A DNA stretch of 64,000 nt. It comes from Fen-671 sp963794745 (lineage in GTDB: Bacteria > Actinomycetota > Acidimicrobiia > Acidimicrobiales > Palsa-688). Under the pieces are notes generated by a model. That model was not told the DNA's origin and did no database searches. It was given only the letters and a program-made list of their open reading frames with translations. Both the position numbers and the translations under genes were made by a program. Positions 50,886 through 59,015 of the stretch are shown here, one piece after another (positions within the stretch are counted from its first letter, which is position 1; each line of letters begins with the position of its first letter). Location of the stretch: assembly GCA_963794745.1 (NCBI GenBank), contig CAWCEZ010000009.1, positions 310,001-374,000 on the forward strand, in the 5' to 3' direction.

Positions 50886-51986
50886 CTAGGCGCCCGGAGG
50901 CGCCCCCGGCACGGGGACCATGGCCGCCCCGGTTATGGGCCAACCATCGGCCGACCAATAGAGCGGCCGTACCTGGAGCCATGGTTGGCCGGCTGCCCAC
51001 GCGTCGTAATAGTGGTAGTCGACCAGGAAAGTGCCGCCGTCCAGGGTTATCGAGGGCCCACCCGGGCCGATCATGCCGTCCGTGCTGCCCTGCAGCTCCA
51101 TCCCTCCGCCCGCGGTCATGGGCGTGCCGTTGGGGTCCACAAACGGCCCCGTTATTGCCTGAGAGCGTCCCACGAGGATCTCGTAGGTGCTCCCAATGGC
51201 CTTGCAGCAGTAACCGTAGGAGATGAACAGGTAATAGAAGCCGTCGTGGTAGATCATGTACGAGCCCTCTTCGGGATTGGGGGCGGGAGCTTCGGATAAC
51301 GAGTACAGGGTGGGGTGGGCCGAGGCCGGCAGACCGGTGGCGGCGTCCAGCCGGAGGAGATGGATACCGCCCCAGAAGGACCCGAAAAGGAGCCATTTTG
51401 CCCCATCCGCGGCGCTGATCAGGGCCGGGTCGATGGCGTTGTAATTGTCGGCCACAACGGAGAAGAATACGAGCCCGTCGTCCTTCCAGTGGTAGTCAGG
51501 GCTCGACGGGACCAGGGTGCGGTTGGTAGCCAGCGCGATCAACGAGTCGTTGGCACCAAAACTGGAGGCGGCGTAATAGAGGTGGTAGAGCCCGTCGTAG
51601 TAGGAGATATCGGGGGCCCAGAGGCTTTGGACGCCCAGGATCCGGTTGGTGATCCAGCTCGGGATGGCGTGGAACACCGTGCCAACCAGGCGCCAGGTCC
51701 GCAGGTCGGTGGACTCGCGGATCTGGATGTCGCCGTCGTTGACCGCCCCATTCGGGTCACCGGTTGAGAACAGGTACCAAGTGCTGCCTTCACGGATCAT
51801 AGAGGGGTCGTGGATGAACATGTACGACGGCACGGGCACGGTGTTGGCAGGGGCAGCGGCCGCGGCCGTCGGCACCGGTGCGCAGATCGCGATGACCAGC
51901 GTCGTAAGCAGTACAGCCCGGCCGATCAGGCTTCTGGCGACCCCGCGAACGAACGCTCGCCCAATCGCAGTGCTGGTCCCGCGCAT
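50886..51986 (-). CDS. Secreted GH43 endo-alpha-1,5-L-arabinanase
   Basis: The product is about 366 residues. N-terminal signal peptide (hydrophobic AVLLTTLVIAICAPVPTAAAA, cleavage around residue 45). Five-bladed propeller with the three acidic residues of GH43: Asp60 in MFIHDPSMI (general base), Asp186 in NAIDPALI, and Glu240 in NPEEGSYMIYHDG (acid). SLWAPDISYYDGLYHLYYAASSFG is typical of endo-arabinanases. It would cut the alpha-1,5-arabinan backbone outside the cell. ATG with AAGGAG 8 bases upstream. It is the last gene of the arabinan operon. Confidence 0.92.
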   Translation of the reverse strand: MRGTSTAIGRAFVRGVARSLIGRAVLLTTLVIAICAPVPTAAAAAPANTVPVPSYMFIHDPSMIREGSTWYLFSTGDPNGAVNDGDIQIRESTDLRTWRLVGTVFHAIPSWITNRILGVQSLWAPDISYYDGLYHLYYAASSFGANDSLIALATNRTLVPSSPDYHWKDDGLVFFSVVADNYNAIDPALISAADGAKWLLFGSFWGGIHLLRLDAATGLPASAHPTLYSLSEAPAPNPEEGSYMIYHDGFYYLFISYGYCCKAIGSTYEILVGRSQAITGPFVDPNGTPMTAGGGMELQGSTDGMIGPGGPSITLDGGTFLVDYHYYDAWAAGQPWLQVRPLYWSADGWPITGAAMVPVPGAPPGA

Positions 51987-52026
51987 CGGTTGGCTCCTTA
52001 ATCAAAGAGGTTGGGGCAGCGCCGCC

Positions 52027-52986
52027 CTAGCCGGTGAGGCTCCCAAGCAACAGGCCTCCTCGGAAAAAGCGCTGCAATGACAGGAACACGATGATTATGG
52101 GGACGATGGTGAGGAAGCCGGCACAGATCGTGTAAAGGTAGAAGTCCTGGTAGCCGCCACCGCTCACTGAGTGCTGGAACCATACGAACACACCCACCGG
52201 CAAAGGGTCCAAGCTGGCGTTGTTGTTCACGATGAATGGCAAGAAGAAGTTGTTCCACGATGACACCAAAGAAAGCAGGAAAACTGTGACGATCGCTGGG
52301 GTCATCAGAGGTAGAGCGATACGCATAAATATGCGGCTCTCGCGTGCCCCGTCCACCCGGGCTGCGTCTAGCAGCTCCCGGGGCACTGCCCCGCCGGCAT
52401 AGACCCGCATGAGGTACACGCCGACGGGGCTCACCATAAACGGTAGGAATATTCCCTCCATCGTCGAGTCAAGGTGGACCCGGGCGTAAAGGATATAGAG
52501 GGGGATGGCGACCGCGGTGGAGGGGATAAGCAAGGCGGAGAGCACCACCATGAAAAGGGCGTTGTTGCCCCGGAAGTGGAACCGTGAGAACCCGTAGCCG
52601 GCAAGGGTCGACAGCACCGTGGCCCCGGTGCCGCCCACGAAGGCGTAGATAAGTGTGTTGCGGAACCAATCGGCCAACGACCCTTGAGAATGGTCGACAA
52701 AAATCTGGCGCATGTTGTGGAAGAACTCGAACGGGTGGGAGAACCAGAGCCCGAATGTGGCGAATAGGTTGGGTTCGGTCTTGGTGGAGTTGACCAGTAT
52801 CCACCACAGCGGGGTGAGGGTGAAGATGGCGAAAACCACGGCCAGCACCGTCACCATGGTCACCGTGCCCCTCCGGAGCCCGTACAACCGTAGGGGGATG
52901 GTTTCCGTCCTGGCTTTCGCTCGCCGCTCCCGGCGGGTGAGCGGCTTGGCCGTTGGCTTGACCGACAACGTGGCGGTGGCAGTCAC
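52027..52986 (-). CDS. Carbohydrate ABC transporter permease (MalG/AraQ type)
   Basis: The product is about 319 residues. A basic cytoplasmic N-terminus precedes about six transmembrane segments (FAIFTLTPLWWILVNSTK, TVLSTLAGYGFSRF). The EAA loop, which contacts the ATPase, is AVPRELLDAARVDGARESRIFMRIALPLM. The GTG start at 52984-52986 overlaps the stop of the first permease as GTGA, with GGAGG 6 bases upstream. A GTG 6 bases further out sits on the binding site and was rejected. It is the second of two importer subunits of the arabinan operon. Confidence 0.94.
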   Translation of the reverse strand: MTATATLSVKPTAKPLTRRERRAKARTETIPLRLYGLRRGTVTMVTVLAVVFAIFTLTPLWWILVNSTKTEPNLFATFGLWFSHPFEFFHNMRQIFVDHSQGSLADWFRNTLIYAFVGGTGATVLSTLAGYGFSRFHFRGNNALFMVVLSALLIPSTAVAIPLYILYARVHLDSTMEGIFLPFMVSPVGVYLMRVYAGGAVPRELLDAARVDGARESRIFMRIALPLMTPAIVTVFLLSLVSSWNNFFLPFIVNNNASLDPLPVGVFVWFQHSVSGGGYQDFYLYTICAGFLTIVPIIIVFLSLQRFFRGGLLLGSLTG

Positions 52987-54001
52987 AGCCACCCTCCTTT
53001 CTTCCTGCGCAGGACCAGGAAGCCAACCGAGATGATGATGATAATCAGGGCAAGCACGAAGGCGATGGCCCCGGCCAGGTTGTACTCCTGTGCTGCATAA
53101 GCCTGGTTGTAGAGGTAAACGTTGGGGGTGTAGTTGTAGGCCACGTTGGTGGTGAACACTGTCAGCACCTCCGGTTCCACGAACAGCTGCAGGGCCCGAT
53201 GATGTTTATTATGGCTACCAGCGTGATGGCCGGGCGGATCATCGGAAGCTTGACCCGGGTCACCAGTTTGCGCAGGCTCACCCCGTCCAACAGGGCCGAC
53301 TCGACCACCTCGCGCGGGACCGACTTGAGCGCGGTGAACAGGATGACCATGGTGTAGCCGGTCCACTCCCATATTGCGATAACCACGATGGACCCAAGCA
53401 GAGGCGCCCCTGCGCCGAAGTAGTTGAACGATTTGAGGCCGAGGTCCAGGAAAATACGGTCGAACGGCCCGTACGGGTCCTCCAGCAGAAAGGACCACAT
53501 CACGCCAGCCACGATGGTGGGGACGGCGAATGGGATGAAGAAAATGGTGCGGAACAGGGCTCCCCACTTGGCCACGCCGATTTCGAACATGGTGGCGAAG
53601 AAGGCGGCGATGATGATCATGACCGGTACCTGGATAGCCGCATAGATCAGAGTGCGCAGCAGGCTGTACCAAAAGGCGCTGGTGGTGAGTACTGCCTTGT
53701 AATTGGCCAACCCACTGAACACTGTCCCGCCGACCAGGCGGCTGGTGAACAGGCTGTCGTAAAGCGCGTAGAGGATGGGGATGACCAAGAAGAAGAGGAA
53801 CATGAGAATAAAGGGGAGGATGAAATAGAGCCCTCGGCGCTCTCGGGCCGTGACGGACCGGGCTTTGCGTTGCGGGCCACCGTCGGCGCGCACCAGCAAT
53901 GGGGTTGGCTCTCGCCGCTGTAACGCTCCGTTTACCGCCGCCTGGCTCAAATGCTCCCCCTTTTTGGGGACCGGGATGGCAGGGGCTGCAGCCCCTGCCA
54001 T
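52983..54001 (-). CDS. Carbohydrate ABC transporter permease (MalF/AraP type; apparent -1 frameshift)
   Basis: The product is about 339 residues if corrected. Membrane segments GLYFILPFILMFLFFLVIPILYA, TIVAGVMWSFLLE; EAA loop SVPREVVESALLDGVSLRKLVTRVKLPMI. After AIINIIG the frame breaks: one base is missing in the GGGCCC at 53195-53198, and the other frame continues ALQLFVEPEVLTVFTTN to the usual C-terminal helix and RRKKGG. The stop overlaps the second permease start. The ATG at 53999-54001 is within a perfect palindrome and has no Shine-Dalgarno; a TTG at 53950 with GGGGGAG close by is an alternative start. Confidence 0.9.
53976..54001. repeat. 26-bp perfect palindrome over the permease start codon
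   Basis: Two perfect 13-base half sites meet at a central CTGCAG; the left half is ATGGCAGGGGCTG. Leftward, the first three bases are the annotated permease ATG. It lies between the solute-binding protein and the permease genes, 43 bases after the former's stop. In RNA it would form a strong hairpin that could stabilise the upstream message or hide the start codon. Confidence 0.85.
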
Positions 54002-54044
54002 CTGTCCCGTTGCTTTTTCTGGTTTTAGCTCAACTAGGTAACTG

Positions 54045-55430
54045 CTAGGTACTAACCGTAAATCCTTGCTGCTTGGCGTAGCTCGTCATGGTGGATTGCA
54101 GGGTCTGGAAGTCCTGGACCAAGGTCCCCTTGCCGTTGAGGAGGTTGGAGTCGGTGGTCAAGGCCAGGAAGTAGGTCATGAAGGGAGGCCAGGAGGCCGC
54201 CTCTACGTGGCTCGCCGCCTTAGCGGACTGGTTGAAAAGGGGCGTATTGCCCGTGGCCGGGATGCTGATGGACTGGAACGCCGGCGCGTTGAGCAGCGGG
54301 AGGTAAGTGGGGAACAGCGACGACGGTGCTGTCTTCATGATCGCCCACGACTGGCTGGTGCCGTTCATCCACTCTGCGAACGTGGCGGCGCCTGCCGGGT
54401 CCTTGCTGGCCGTGAACACGGGGTAAGTGGACCCGCCCCAGTTGGCGGCTACGTCGGCCCCTGCTTTCCACTGTGGCAGCGGGTACGTGCGCCACGACCC
54501 GAGGGACAGGCTGGTGAGGTTGGGGGCCAGGTAGGAGGGGCCCCAGGCGGAGGCGATCCAGCAGGCGTACGTGCCGTTGTTCAGGTCCGACCAGAAGGCG
54601 TTCTGGAAGTCGGCGGCTGCCTTGATCGACCCGTTGGCGAACAGGGTGTCCCAGTACTTGGCCCAGGCCATCTCGTTCGTGCCGGTGAAGTCGACAGTGA
54701 CCTTGGAGCCACCGTTCCAGCTGAAGGGGAATGCGTTGTCCTGAGCCATGACGCTGACCAGGTACTGCATGTCGTGCGGGTCGAAGCTGGCCAGGTAGGT
54801 CTTGGGGTCGGCCTTGTGCAGCGCTTCGGCTGCAGTGGCAAAGGCTGCCCAGGTGGCCCCCGGGTTGATGTTGTACTTCTTGAGGATGGCGCTGTTGCAG
54901 AACAGGTCCATAGGACCGGCGTCCCCTGGCATTGCGTAGACGGCCGGGCCCTGGCTCACCTCATCCCAGGCAAAAGAAGCGAAGGCGCTCTTGTACTTGT
55001 TGGCCCCGTAGGGGACCAGGTTGACGACCGACTTTGTGATCTCGTAGGACGGTAGCTCGTCGAACTCAACCTCGGCCACGTCCGGTACCCCCGAGTTGGC
55101 CTTGATGGCATCTGTCAGCTTGACGTACTCCGTGTCGCCCGCTCCTACATCGTCCAGCTTGACGCAGATGCTGGGGTGGGTCTGGTTGAACGTGTCCACC
55201 ATGCGGTAGATCCCCGGCACCCAGTCCCAGAACTCGATCTGGGGGGCTCCCGACTTGCAGTAGGAGGTCGTGTTGGTGCTGAGCGCTGCGGTGGCCGCGG
55301 ACGACGTCCCCGACAAAATCGGGGAAGCGGATAGCAATGTCCCGGCCATGAGGGCGGCGCCGCCCCCGGACACGACCTTGCACATAATACGACGACGCGG
55401 AGCGCGTCCATTACTTGTTTTACTTGGCAT
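54045..55430 (-). CDS. ABC transporter sugar-binding protein (SBP family 1)
   Basis: The product is about 461 residues. N-terminal export signal: RAPRRRIMCK followed by a hydrophobic segment VVSGGGAALMAGTLLSASPIL; no typical lipobox Cys is seen, so anchoring is uncertain. Body typical of family 1 solute-binding proteins: IEFWDWVPGIYRMVDTFNQ, VPDVAEVEFDELPSYEI, YAMPGDAGPMDLFCN, WGGSTYPVFTASKDPAGAATF. It captures sugars, here presumably arabino-oligosaccharides, for the two permeases. The ATG at 55428-55430 has AAGGAG 8-9 bases upstream. A longer frame upstream has no support. A 137-base gap separates it from the GH51 gene. Confidence 0.93.
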   Translation of the reverse strand: MPSKTSNGRAPRRRIMCKVVSGGGAALMAGTLLSASPILSGTSSAATAALSTNTTSYCKSGAPQIEFWDWVPGIYRMVDTFNQTHPSICVKLDDVGAGDTEYVKLTDAIKANSGVPDVAEVEFDELPSYEITKSVVNLVPYGANKYKSAFASFAWDEVSQGPAVYAMPGDAGPMDLFCNSAILKKYNINPGATWAAFATAAEALHKADPKTYLASFDPHDMQYLVSVMAQDNAFPFSWNGGSKVTVDFTGTNEMAWAKYWDTLFANGSIKAAADFQNAFWSDLNNGTYACWIASAWGPSYLAPNLTSLSLGSWRTYPLPQWKAGADVAANWGGSTYPVFTASKDPAGAATFAEWMNGTSQSWAIMKTAPSSLFPTYLPLLNAPAFQSISIPATGNTPLFNQSAKAASHVEAASWPPFMTYFLALTTDSNLLNGKGTLVQDFQTLQSTMTSYAKQQGFTVST

Positions 55431-55567
55431 CCCTATAACTCCTTCAGTGCGATGATATTGGGCGATTATTCTGTGGCTGCGTTGAGTTGCTCTGGTAGGG
55501 CTCGGTAGTTCTGGCAAAGGCTCCCCCCTTCTTGTTGGTGAGGTACTAAGGAACAAGCCCATCTTGA

Positions 55568-57073
55568 TTAGCGTGCTGTTATCGCCACTTCGATGACGGT
55601 GAACGAGCTTGGCGGGGCTTTGACGACGAGGACATCGCCTCTGGGTTGTTCGACCCCGTCCTCCAAGTTGACTCCTTCAATTTCGGGGCCGGGGCTATCC
55701 GTATTCCTCGGGGAGGAAATATTGGCAGGGCGGTCGCTCCCCGTTATCGTTCGTACCCGCGCGGCGCCGGCGAAGGCGCCGTCTCGCAGCCGCAGCTCGA
55801 CCGCGTCGGCCGACCCGGGGTCGCGGTTCACGATGGTTGCGCTCAACTTGGACCGGCTCGTATCCGCGGTGGCAGACGCATCGATTGTGGAAAATGGGCC
55901 TAAATCGGCAATGCGGTGCCTCCATCGGTCGCCCGGCTGCGGAGCAGGGCCCTCGACGGTAGGTGACTCGACGCGGGCGTCGACCGCTTCGTCGAGGGCG
56001 GATTCTGCGTGCAGCTGGAACGGGTAGTAGATCGGCTGGACGAAAGAACCCTGTGTTGTTGTCACAATTGGTGCGATGGCGTTGACCATTTGAGCCAGGT
56101 TCGCCATTTTGACCCAGGCGCAGTTGCGCACGAATATGTTCAAATAGGTGGCGACAGCCAGGGCATCGACGAACGAGTAGCGCTCCTCAAGGGCTCCGTC
56201 GTCGGTCCGGTACCAGACGTTCCACTCGTCGTACGCAATCCCAGGGGCGTGGTTGAGCCGTTGGGTATAGGCGGTCCGCGACAAGCAAGTGCTTGTGTAG
56301 CGGATGGCCCGTTCCGACTGGTGCGGGCTGAGGACATTGTTCCAATAGTCGCCCGACCCGGTGTATATGTGGAGGGAGTGGAGGTCGACCAGGGCCGACA
56401 AGCCCTCGATGACCACTCGGTCCCAGTCGTTCCAACCGTTCATCCCGCAGCTGACCAGCTTGGTGCTGGGGTCGAGACGCCGGATGGCCTTGGCCCAGCG
56501 AGACGCCGTCTTCACGTACTCGTCGGCAGAAAGTTGCCCGACTTGCCAGTCGCCGTAAATCTCGTTGCCCAGTCCCCAATAAGGGACTCCGTAGGGCTCT
56601 GCTCTCCCGTTCTCGCGGCGACGGTCAGCCCAGTAGGACTTAGCCGCCGAGTTGCAGTACTCGACCCAAGACAACGCCTCAGACAGGGTGCCGGTACCCA
56701 TGTTGAGGCAGATATACGGGGTCACATCTAACGCAGCGCAGTACTGCAGGAACTCATCGGTCCCGAAATGGTTGGGCTCCACACCCCCCCAGGCAAGCTC
56801 GACCCGCCGGGGGCGCGAGGCGCGCGGCCCGATCCCGTCGGTCCATAGGTAGTTGCTCACGAAGTTACCGCCGGGCCAGCGCAGGACGCTCAGCTTCAAC
56901 GGGCGGAGAAGGTCGAGCACATCGGTGCGAAATCCCTGCGCGTCGCTGAGGGGTGACCCCTCGTCGAACAGCCCACCGTTGATGCAGCGGCCCAAGTGCT
57001 CGACGAACCCGCCGAAAACGTTGCGGTTAAGCTGTCCCAGGCTCCGGCCGGGATCCACGGTCACTTTGCTCAC
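55568..57073 (-). CDS. GH51 alpha-L-arabinofuranosidase
   Basis: The product is about 501 residues, the usual GH51 length. Family signatures: GGFVEHLGRCINGGLFDE, LRWPGGNFVSNYLW, acid/base Glu171 in GLGNEIYGDW and nucleophile Glu283 in YDEWNVWYR. C-terminal beta-sandwich from about 380. It removes terminal alpha-L-arabinofuranosyl residues inside the cell (no signal peptide). The GTG at 57071-57073 is preceded by AAGGAGG and overlaps the repressor stop as GTGA. It is the second gene of the arabinan operon. Confidence 0.96.
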   Translation of the reverse strand: MSKVTVDPGRSLGQLNRNVFGGFVEHLGRCINGGLFDEGSPLSDAQGFRTDVLDLLRPLKLSVLRWPGGNFVSNYLWTDGIGPRASRPRRVELAWGGVEPNHFGTDEFLQYCAALDVTPYICLNMGTGTLSEALSWVEYCNSAAKSYWADRRRENGRAEPYGVPYWGLGNEIYGDWQVGQLSADEYVKTASRWAKAIRRLDPSTKLVSCGMNGWNDWDRVVIEGLSALVDLHSLHIYTGSGDYWNNVLSPHQSERAIRYTSTCLSRTAYTQRLNHAPGIAYDEWNVWYRTDDGALEERYSFVDALAVATYLNIFVRNCAWVKMANLAQMVNAIAPIVTTTQGSFVQPIYYPFQLHAESALDEAVDARVESPTVEGPAPQPGDRWRHRIADLGPFSTIDASATADTSRSKLSATIVNRDPGSADAVELRLRDGAFAGAARVRTITGSDRPANISSPRNTDSPGPEIEGVNLEDGVEQPRGDVLVVKAPPSSFTVIEVAITAR

Positions 57074-58143
57074 AATCCCTCCTTGCTCTTCTCGCCTGAA
57101 TTTGCCCCGGTACGCGAACGCGAGAGCGGCCGTGCCGCCCCACACGAATCCCGGACGACGAGCTCGACGGGGAGCAGCGACGTTTCCGTCGTCACCTCGC
57201 CGCCATTGATGCGGTTAACCAGGACCTCGACCGCCCGGGCGCCGGTTTCGGCAAAGGGGATGTGCACCGAGGTGAGTGGCGGCGTCATGTACGGGGCGAA
57301 AGCGGTGTCGTCGCAGCTCACCACGGCCACGTCGTCCGGGATCCGTCTCCCGGTCGCCGTCACCGCGCTGTACACGCCGATGGCCATGACGTCGTTTTGT
57401 ACGAAGATGGCGGTCAGCTGGGGATGGCGTTCGAGCAGGAGCCGGGCGGCGGCGGCGGCCCCGGCGGGGGTCCAGTCGCCCTCGACCACCATGTCCTCCC
57501 CCGGCTCGAGCGACGCCTGACGCAGCGCCTCCTCGTAACCGCGGAGGCGTGATCGCACCACCAGGCGCCGGAACGGGCCTGTTACGGTGCCCACATATTG
57601 GTGCCCGAGGGCCAAGAGGTGCTCGGTGCATAGCCGCCCGACCTCGCGGTGGTTGGACCCGACGGTGGGGACACCTCCCCCAGGGACGTGGTGCAGGCTG
57701 ACTGCGGGGACGTAGCGCCGCAGTAGTTCAGCCACCGCGCTGTCTTCTTCCAGTTGCGGGGCAGCCGCGATCACGCCGTCCACCCGACGCTCGATAAGGG
57801 TTCTGACCACGCCCGGGCCGGCCTCCTCGTCCTGGCCCAGGGCGCCGACCAACACCGAGTACCCGAGGCGCCGAGCGGCGCTCTCCGCGCCCAAGATGAA
57901 CTGCGAGAGTGCGAGGTCGGTCAGGTCTCCGGCCACGATGCCGATCGTCGAGCTGGACCGCTGGACCAGGCTACGAGCGATGCTATTAGGGGAGTAGCCC
58001 AGCTCCCGAGCGGCCGTCGCTATCCTCTCAGCGGTCTCGGGAGAGACTCGGACCTCGCCACCATTCAGGAATTTGCTCGCCGTCTGGAAGCTCACGCCGG
58101 CGCGGGCAGCCACTTCCTTCAGTGATGGATAAGGCCGTTTCAC
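57070..58143 (-). CDS. LacI-family transcriptional repressor of the arabinan operon
   Basis: The product is about 357 residues. N-terminal helix-turn-helix with SLKEVAARAGVSFQTASKFLNG and hinge RIATAARELGYSPNSIARSL. Periplasmic-binding-like effector domain with IGIVAGDLTDLALSQFI, IPDDVAVVSCDD and SVHIPFAETGARAVEVL. It should bind an arabinose-related sugar and repress its own operon. The GTG at 58141-58143 has GGGAGG 6 bases upstream. Its stop overlaps the GH51 start, so it is translated together with the enzymes it controls. Upstream, CGAACGTTCG is a candidate operator. Confidence 0.93.
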   Translation of the reverse strand: MKRPYPSLKEVAARAGVSFQTASKFLNGGEVRVSPETAERIATAARELGYSPNSIARSLVQRSSSTIGIVAGDLTDLALSQFILGAESAARRLGYSVLVGALGQDEEAGPGVVRTLIERRVDGVIAAAPQLEEDSAVAELLRRYVPAVSLHHVPGGGVPTVGSNHREVGRLCTEHLLALGHQYVGTVTGPFRRLVVRSRLRGYEEALRQASLEPGEDMVVEGDWTPAGAAAAARLLLERHPQLTAIFVQNDVMAIGVYSAVTATGRRIPDDVAVVSCDDTAFAPYMTPPLTSVHIPFAETGARAVEVLVNRINGGEVTTETSLLPVELVVRDSCGAARPLSRSRTGANSGEKSKEGL

Positions 58144-59015
58144 CCCCTGCCTCCCTTTTCGACCTGTTCCCGAACGTCACTCCCCCCCAAAAAAGCCTGG
58201 GCGAACGTTCGGTCAGGACTCTACGTCATTCTGCCGTGCCTGTCAAGACATGGAGTGCGAAATCGCTGTTGGATGGAGGATACCCTTGACCCCGGATATC
58301 GTGCTATCGTCATGGACCGCCAGGCAAACCTTTTCGTTAGACAACAAGGTCCCGTTAAGCGAGCGTTCGCTCAGGGTCGGGATCGAAGGGGCCGACAAGA
58401 CGCTGACCTCTGGTTAAGGTCCGCAGCACACAGAACATATCAGGGACCCGAGAGCGAAAAGGTCGATTGAGATCGGTCAAAGCTGGGTCTGCCCCCAGGG
58501 TGCCGAGCGACAGTACTGCGCGAACGGCGGCCAGGAACAGAGCTTCGAACCGCCTTGCTGCGGCCCGGCCCGATTCGGTGCCAAAACAAGGGGCAGGTAA
58601 TTCGTTCTCTGCGCCTTAGTTATTTACATCAAGGCGGGTGGTAGGGCAGCCGCACGCGTCGCTGTCGCCGGCGGCGTACGCGCTCGAGAAATACTGGCCA
58701 GGGCTTGCGAAGTACTTCCGTCACCTCGCTGAAGTCGCCCTACAGGGTCGGGACCGGGACCTCCCACCGATGGTCGGAAGACAGCCCCGAGAACTCGGAG
58801 TGGAGCGATGCGCCTGCCCCGAGCCGATACGGGCATTCCTTCAGTCCGACCCGGATCGGACGATACAGAAGCTAGCGACACCTGTCGCCAACGGTCGGGC
58901 TCGATCGAGATCCGCGCCCAGGTAGGAACGAATCGCAGCGGCACGATATAGCCGGGGTGACGCCAGCGGGCGGACCTGGAGCCTGCGGCGGGAGTGGTCC
59001 CGGGCCTTCACCATC
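58144..59015. other. Gap between the arabinan operon and the GGDEF-EAL gene
   Basis: About 870 bases between two divergent genes. It holds the repressor promoter and operator candidates at the left and the promoter and first codons of the GGDEF-EAL gene at the right. Short frames exist (for example 58638-58925) but have no binding site, domain or protein-like composition. No RNA gene or repeat was recognised. The size is larger than usual for this window. Confidence 0.5.
58202..58211. promoter_or_regulatory. Candidate LacI-family operator
   Basis: CGAACGTTCG is a perfect 10-base palindrome with a central CG, 59-68 bases upstream of the repressor start. LacI operators are usually palindromes with a central CG. 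A related half site CGAACG lies at 58171-58176, and a looser inverted GAGCGTTCGCTC at 58361-58372. Binding is inference. Confidence 0.4.

Noticed and set aside
50650..51396. Leftward frame of about 248 codons overlapping the GH43 gene and the tRNA
   Set aside because: Out of frame with the GH43 gene on the same strand; composition is Arg/Pro/Gly noise and it runs through the tRNA.
54066..55055. Rightward frame of about 329 codons opposite the solute-binding protein
   Set aside because: Antisense shadow with no domain; the leftward gene is a clear family 1 binding protein.
58638..58925. Rightward frame of about 95 codons in the gap before the GGDEF-EAL gene
   Set aside because: No ribosome binding site, no recognisable motif and no sign of selection that I can see.
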